DNA of 8,636 bases from Oscillospiraceae bacterium (GTDB taxonomy: Bacteria; Bacillota_A; Clostridia; Oscillospirales; Oscillospiraceae). The translations under genes and the position numbers were made by a program. Of the stretch, positions 5,229 to 8,636 are shown piece by piece. Numbering within the stretch: position 1 is the first letter of the stretch; every line of letters starts with the position of its first letter. The notes below the pieces were generated by a model. The model searched no databases. It saw only the letters and a list, made by a program, of their open reading frames with translations, and was not told where the DNA came from. The stretch covers positions 1 to 8,636 of the forward strand of contig JAGAFT010000190.1 in assembly GCA_017627975.1 (NCBI GenBank), in the 5' to 3' direction.

Positions 5229-6821
5229 TTATTCGTGGATCAGGTCCATATACTCGTCATAGGTGCAGAGCCGGTCGATGATGCTTCCGTCTTCCTTAAT
5301 CTCGATGATCCGGTTGGCGACGGTCTGGGTCAGCTGATGATCGTGGCAGGAGAAGATCACGTTGTACTTGAAAGCCTCCAGGCCATTGTTCAGCGCGGCG
5401 ATGCTCTCCAGGTCCAGATGGTTGGTCGGCTGGTCCAGTACGAGGAAGTTGGCGCCCGAAAGCATCATCCGGCTCAGCATGCATCGAACCTTCTCACCGC
5501 CGGAGAGAACCTTTGCCGGCTTGTACACGTCGTCCCCCGAGAAAAGCATCCGGCCGAGGAAGGTCCGGAGATAGCTCTCCCGCTTGTCCTCGGAGAACTG
5601 GCGCATCCATTCGATCAGATCCTCATCAAAGCTGTCAAAGAAGGCATTGAGATCCTTCGGAAAATAAGCCGGCTGGATGCTGGCGCCCCATTTGACTGTG
5701 CCGCTGTCGGGCTCTTCCAGGCCCATCAGGATCTGAAACAGCATTGTCACGGCAAGCTCGTTCCGGCCGATGACGGCGATTTTGTCCTCCTTGCCCACGA
5801 TGAAGCTGACCTTGTCCAAAAGCTTTACTCCGTCGACGCTCTTGGAAAGCTCCGTCACAAACAGCCGGTCCTTGCCGGGCTCGCGGTCCGCCTTGAACCC
5901 GACCCAGGGGTAGCGCCGCCCGGAGGCGGGGAGCTCTTCCACGGTAATCTTGTCCAGAAGCTTTCGCCGGCTGGTGGCCTGACGCGACTTGCTGCGGTTG
6001 GCAGAGAAGCGCGCGATAAAGGTCTGCAGCTCCTGAATCTTCTGCTCGGCCCGTTTGTTCTGGTCCCGGATCAGCTTCTGAATCAGCTGGCTCGATTCGT
6101 ACCAGAAGTCGTAGTTGCCGACGTACATCTTGATCTTGCCGTAGTCGATATCGACGATGTGGGTGCAGACGTTGTTGAGGAAGTAGCGGTCGTGGCTCAC
6201 CACAAGCACCGTCCCCTCGTAGTCCATCAGGAAGTCCTCCAGCCAGACCACGCTCTGCAGGTCCAGGTTATTGGTCGGCTCGTCCAGAAGAATAACATCC
6301 GGATGGCCGAAAAGCGCCTGGGCCAGAAGAACCTTGACCTTCAGCCGGGGATCGATTTCGCTCATCAGCTGTCCGTGCAGCTCCACCGGCACACCAAGAC
6401 CCTGCAGGATCCGGCCGGCATCGCTCTCGGCTTCCCAGCCGCCCAGCTCGGCAAACTCCTCCTCCAGCTCGGCGGCGCGGATGCCGTCCTCGTCGGAGAA
6501 GTCCTCCTTTTCATAGATGGCGTCCTTTTCCTTGCCGCAGTCATAGAGGCGCTGGTTTCCCATGATGACGGTGTCCAGCACGACGCAATTGTCATAGAGG
6601 CTCTGGTTCTGCTTCAGGACAGACATACGCTTTTTGGGCGCAAGCACCACCGAACCGCTTGTCGGCTCCAGCTCACCGGAGAGAATTTTGATAAAGGTGG
6701 ATTTCCCGGCGCCGTTGGCACCGATGATACCGTAGCAGTTGCCGGCAGTGAACTGAAGATCCACCCGGCTGAACAGCACCGAGGGGCCAAACTGCATGCT
6801 GAGGTCATTTACGCTTAGCAT
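5229..6821 (-). CDS. ABC-F family ATPase, YkpA/YbiT type, with altered catalytic motifs
   Basis: ABC-F proteins are soluble tandem ATPases that act on the ribosome; no membrane segment is present. Domain 1 has Walker A GANGAGKST (34-42), Walker B ILLDEP with Glu181 and H-loop His210, but its signature position reads EIDPRLK (155-161) instead of LSGGE-like. A helical linker with a YESSQLIQKL start and RFSANRSKSRQATSRRK block (about 238-300) is typical of the group. Domain 2 has the degenerate Walker A GRNELAVT (352-359), normal in B. subtilis YkpA as I recall it, a good signature LSGGE (439-443), and Walker B LVLDQ (460-464), where the catalytic Glu is Gln464; then Cys492-His493. AGGAGAG precedes the ATG. 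Overall similarity favours a housekeeping YkpA/YbiT-type factor rather than an antibiotic-resistance ABC-F. Confidence 0.93.
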   Translation of the reverse strand: MLSVNDLSMQFGPSVLFSRVDLQFTAGNCYGIIGANGAGKSTFIKILSGELEPTSGSVVLAPKKRMSVLKQNQSLYDNCVVLDTVIMGNQRLYDCGKEKDAIYEKEDFSDEDGIRAAELEEEFAELGGWEAESDAGRILQGLGVPVELHGQLMSEIDPRLKVKVLLAQALFGHPDVILLDEPTNNLDLQSVVWLEDFLMDYEGTVLVVSHDRYFLNNVCTHIVDIDYGKIKMYVGNYDFWYESSQLIQKLIRDQNKRAEQKIQELQTFIARFSANRSKSRQATSRRKLLDKITVEELPASGRRYPWVGFKADREPGKDRLFVTELSKSVDGVKLLDKVSFIVGKEDKIAVIGRNELAVTMLFQILMGLEEPDSGTVKWGASIQPAYFPKDLNAFFDSFDEDLIEWMRQFSEDKRESYLRTFLGRMLFSGDDVYKPAKVLSGGEKVRCMLSRMMLSGANFLVLDQPTNHLDLESIAALNNGLEAFKYNVIFSCHDHQLTQTVANRIIEIKEDGSIIDRLCTYDEYMDLIHE

Positions 6822-6867
6822 CGAACTCTCCTCTTAACTATATACTCTTTACCGAAACATCTTACTC

Positions 6868-6900
6868 GTATATCTCCCCGCCGGAGGCGGGGAGATATAC
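6868..6900. other. perfect 15-bp stem-loop in the leader of the ABC-F gene
   Basis: GTATATCTCCCCGCC (6868-6882) is separated by GGA from its exact complement (6886-6900). It lies 24 bp after the esterase stop and 46 bp before the ABC-F ATG, on the minus-strand transcript. No T-tract follows on either strand, so it is a poor intrinsic terminator. It may be a processing or stability hairpin or a leader element. Its core CCCCGCC/GGCGGGG is shared with the hairpins at 3405-3436 and 3508-3527. Confidence 0.65.
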
Positions 6901-6920
6901 ATTGAAGCAATACCGTTCCG

Positions 6921-6933
6921 CATTTCACATTGA
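6921..6933 (+). repeat. 13-bp sequence, inverted copy of 5184-5196
   Basis: CATTTCACATTGA spans the stop codon and last codons of the esterase gene, and is the exact reverse complement of 5184-5196 on the other side of the ABC-F gene. Confidence 0.4.
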
Positions 6934-8235
6934 CTGAAACATGACCTGCATGGCATTGTAGAGGCAGGTATACCAGACTTTCCACTCATGTCCGCCTTCG
7001 ACGTCCACGCGCCAGGCGTTCTCGCCCTCGACAAAGCGGGAATCTTTTTCCACGAAGTGCTCAAAGCCGATCTTGGTGTAATTCTGCTGCCAGTCGTTCA
7101 GAGAACCGGCACCGGTAAACAGGCAGTCCACCGGAAGCGAGGCAAATTCATCGGATTGAATCGCGCTGACGGTCTTCCAGGGCTCGCCGTTGCCGGAAAA
7201 GGCACAGTAGCTTCCAAAGAGGTCGAAATCCTGACGCATGCCGCCTTCATAAACAAAGAGGGCGCCATTTGAAAGCCCGCCCAGACCGAAGTGGCTTCTG
7301 GCCGCCTGCAGGCTGGCTTCGCTTCCGTCTTTGGCATAGGTGCTGTAGTGTTCGACAATATAGGGGAGGATGGTTTTGCGAAGTTCATCCTGCATCTGGA
7401 CGATCCCGGCTGTCAGGCCCTGAACGAACTTGGTCTCGGTGACGGGCGTCACGACGATGCAGGGCTCGGCTAGGCCCTTTTCAAAGATGTTGTCCAGAAT
7501 TACCCTGCCGCACATCGCGTGCCCGTCGCTTTCATGGGTTTCCACCAGCCAATCGTCTTCATTGTCCCCCTGACCGTGGATCAGAACCAGAACGTTGTAG
7601 GGTTTGCTCTCGTCATAGCCGTAGGGGAGATAGACGTTCATCCGCTTGTGATAGGAGATCTGTTCATAGGCGGCAAAGGCCTCGGTGTCGTATTCCACCG
7701 CGGTTACGGTGCCGCCGTGTTCCGCCTCCTGATAGAACTCATCCGGCAGCCAGTCCGTCAGAAATTCCGGCTTCGCGCCGCAGACGGAGCAGACCCCTTT
7801 GACAAAGCTGTGGACATGTACGCCCGGCACCGGGGTCGGTGCAGGGGTTTCCGGGGCCGAAAGAACTTCCGCGCTGCCCGGTGCGGTCTCCGGTTCCGCG
7901 GTGGGCTCCGAACCCTCCACGATCAGAAGGCTGCCCTCATCAGAAGGGACGGATTCCGGTGCTGCGGAGGGGAGGACTTCGGCTGTTGCCTGAGGCTCGG
8001 GAGAAGTAAGCTCCACCTGCGCGTTTTCGGCGGGCTTCAGCTTTGAGGGGAGACGGATGAGAAAGAAGCCAACGATTCCGATAAAGATAAGGATGCAGAT
8101 GAGCCAGAGCGGCGCGTTGGAGGACTTGGCCTGACCGGTGCTGTGGCTGCCGGCATTGCGGCGAACAGCCCGATCGTGCGTATCCATGTCGATGTCTTCG
8201 TGCTTAATGTGACCTGATTTGTTGTCGTTTTGCAT
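6925..8235 (-). CDS. Membrane-anchored alpha/beta-hydrolase, esterase (CE1/putative esterase D-like)
   Basis: A charged cytoplasmic N-terminus (1-41) is followed by one membrane helix (about 42-60, PLWLICILIFIGIVGFFLI), a Pro/Glu/Ala/Ser-rich spacer (about 66-137), a small HVH-CSVCG motif (His140, His142, Cys149, Cys152), and then a hydrolase domain (about 190-436) outside the cell. The hydrolase has the oxyanion-side HGQG (220-223), the nucleophile elbow GLSNG with Ser322, a candidate acid at Asp381 (GSLND) or Asp370, and the catalytic His416 in GGHEW. This resembles carbohydrate esterases that remove feruloyl or acetyl groups, but the substrate cannot be told. I chose the ATG at 8235, with a weak GTGA site. 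A GTG at 8247, overlapping the DUF1846 stop, would add four residues and has no ribosome site. Probably co-transcribed with DUF1846. Confidence 0.82.
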   Translation of the reverse strand: MQNDNKSGHIKHEDIDMDTHDRAVRRNAGSHSTGQAKSSNAPLWLICILIFIGIVGFFLIRLPSKLKPAENAQVELTSPEPQATAEVLPSAAPESVPSDEGSLLIVEGSEPTAEPETAPGSAEVLSAPETPAPTPVPGVHVHSFVKGVCSVCGAKPEFLTDWLPDEFYQEAEHGGTVTAVEYDTEAFAAYEQISYHKRMNVYLPYGYDESKPYNVLVLIHGQGDNEDDWLVETHESDGHAMCGRVILDNIFEKGLAEPCIVVTPVTETKFVQGLTAGIVQMQDELRKTILPYIVEHYSTYAKDGSEASLQAARSHFGLGGLSNGALFVYEGGMRQDFDLFGSYCAFSGNGEPWKTVSAIQSDEFASLPVDCLFTGAGSLNDWQQNYTKIGFEHFVEKDSRFVEGENAWRVDVEGGHEWKVWYTCLYNAMQVMFQSM

Positions 8236-8243
8236 GTTGTTTC

Positions 8244-8636
8244 TCACTTATGAAAGAGTTTTTTTACCTGATAGCGAGGTTCAAAGGTCATATTGACTCC
8301 GATTTTTTTGAACAGCTCGATGTCTACATGGGAGAGAATGACGCTGGAATGCGCCTCACAGCCGCGAAGAGAGCTGAGCTCTTCGATAGCCCGCCCCGCA
8401 ATGGGATTGGTTACGGCACAGATGGCAAGCGTGATCAGAAGCTCGTCCGTGTGCATCCTGGGGTTGTGGTTTCCGAGATGTTCAACCTTCAGGTGCTGGA
8501 TCTGCTCGATGATACTTGGCGTGATAATCTGAAGCTTCTTGTCGATTCCGGCCAGAGCCTTCAGCGCGTTCATCAGGCAGGCAGACGCGGCGCCGAGCAG
8601 CGCGGTGGTCTTGCCGGTGATGATGCGCCCGTCCGG
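8244..8636 (-). CDS. DUF1846 family protein, C-terminal part (N-terminus beyond right edge)
   Basis: The reading frame is open to the right edge; the visible 130 residues begin PDGRIITGKTTALLGAAS and end at the stop at 8246. Family features are the GxxITGKT segment, the block SIIEQIQHLKVEHLGNHNPRMHTDELLITLAICA, and GCEAHSSVILSHVD followed by the terminal YQVKKLFHK. This is the C-terminal quarter of DUF1846, a conserved protein of about 490-510 residues and unknown function, common in Firmicutes. An internal Met near 8573 is not the start, since the conserved reading continues upstream of it. Its stop is 9 bp before the chosen esterase ATG, or overlaps a possible GTG start by four bases, so the two genes very likely share a transcript. 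Confidence 0.88.
   Translation of the reverse strand, partial: PDGRIITGKTTALLGAASACLMNALKALAGIDKKLQIITPSIIEQIQHLKVEHLGNHNPRMHTDELLITLAICAVTNPIAGRAIEELSSLRGCEAHSSVILSHVDIELFKKIGVNMTFEPRYQVKKLFHK

Noticed and set aside
5208..6818. 536-residue open frame on the plus strand across the ABC-F gene
   Set aside because: It is the complementary-strand shadow of the ABC-F gene. It has no recognisable domain and repetitive Val/Leu/His/Asp-rich composition from codon mirroring, and the minus-strand protein is unmistakable.
5229..6821. ABC-F antibiotic-resistance factor
   Set aside because: Linker and domain-2 motifs (RFSANRSKSRQATSRRK block, GRNELAVT) match the housekeeping YkpA/YbiT type, and there is no uORF-based drug-responsive leader visible upstream.
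5184..6933. ABC-F gene as a mobile cassette bounded by 13-bp inverted repeats
   Set aside because: The copies are short and low-complexity, one lies inside the esterase gene's end, there is no recombinase, and the ABC-F gene resembles its neighbours in base composition.
8244..8573. DUF1846 fragment as a complete 109-residue gene starting at the internal Met
   Set aside because: The conserved family sequence continues upstream of that Met to the window edge, so this is a truncated view of a longer gene.

Overview
The window looks like a chromosomal segment of a moderately GC-rich Firmicute, most likely a gut-type Clostridia (Oscillospiraceae/Ruminococcaceae-like). Pointers are the infC-rpmI-rplT operon with a transcription-attenuation leader, a YkpA-type ABC-F ATPase, the ACT-domain/DUF711 gene pair, DUF1846, a short double-glycine-leader peptide, and strong consensus sigma-A promoters with AGGAGG ribosome binding sites. 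The genus assignment is inference.

Left part (1-1450, minus strand): a twin-arginine translocation operon, read right to left as a long TatB-like subunit, a short TatA and a TatC cut by the left edge. The genes overlap by a few bases and are driven by a clear promoter (TTGACG-17 bp-TAAAAT). About 70 bp separates its -35 from that of a divergent, fully consensus promoter (TTGACA-17 bp-TATAAT).

Middle-left (1520-3056, plus strand): the IF3-L35-L20 operon. Its leader of about 175 nt holds an intrinsic terminator and, near its 5' end, a 15-bp complementary antiterminator arm, the layout expected for L20-controlled attenuation. infC appears to start at a non-canonical AUC codon. A strong terminator follows rplT.

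Middle (3060-3540, plus strand): an 81-residue gene that joins a bacteriocin-type double-glycine leader to one LysM domain. It has its own promoter, with an 8-bp direct repeat upstream, and its own hairpin terminator. Immediately after it lies a decayed tandem copy (period exactly 97 bp) of the end of the gene plus its terminator. This is the most unusual item in the window.

Right part (8636 down to 3543, minus strand): a same-direction gene series. It runs DUF1846 (cut by the right edge), a membrane-anchored serine esterase-like protein, an ABC-F ATPase, an ACT-domain protein and a DUF711/PFL-fold protein. The first two and the last two pairs are tightly coupled. The ABC-F protein carries a Gln in place of the catalytic Walker B Glu of its second ATPase site, and a degenerate ABC signature in its first. 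The gaps on either side of the ABC-F gene hold a perfect 15-bp stem-loop, a five-unit heptamer repeat, and short inverted copies of one 13-bp sequence. No tRNA, rRNA, CRISPR array or insertion sequence was seen.
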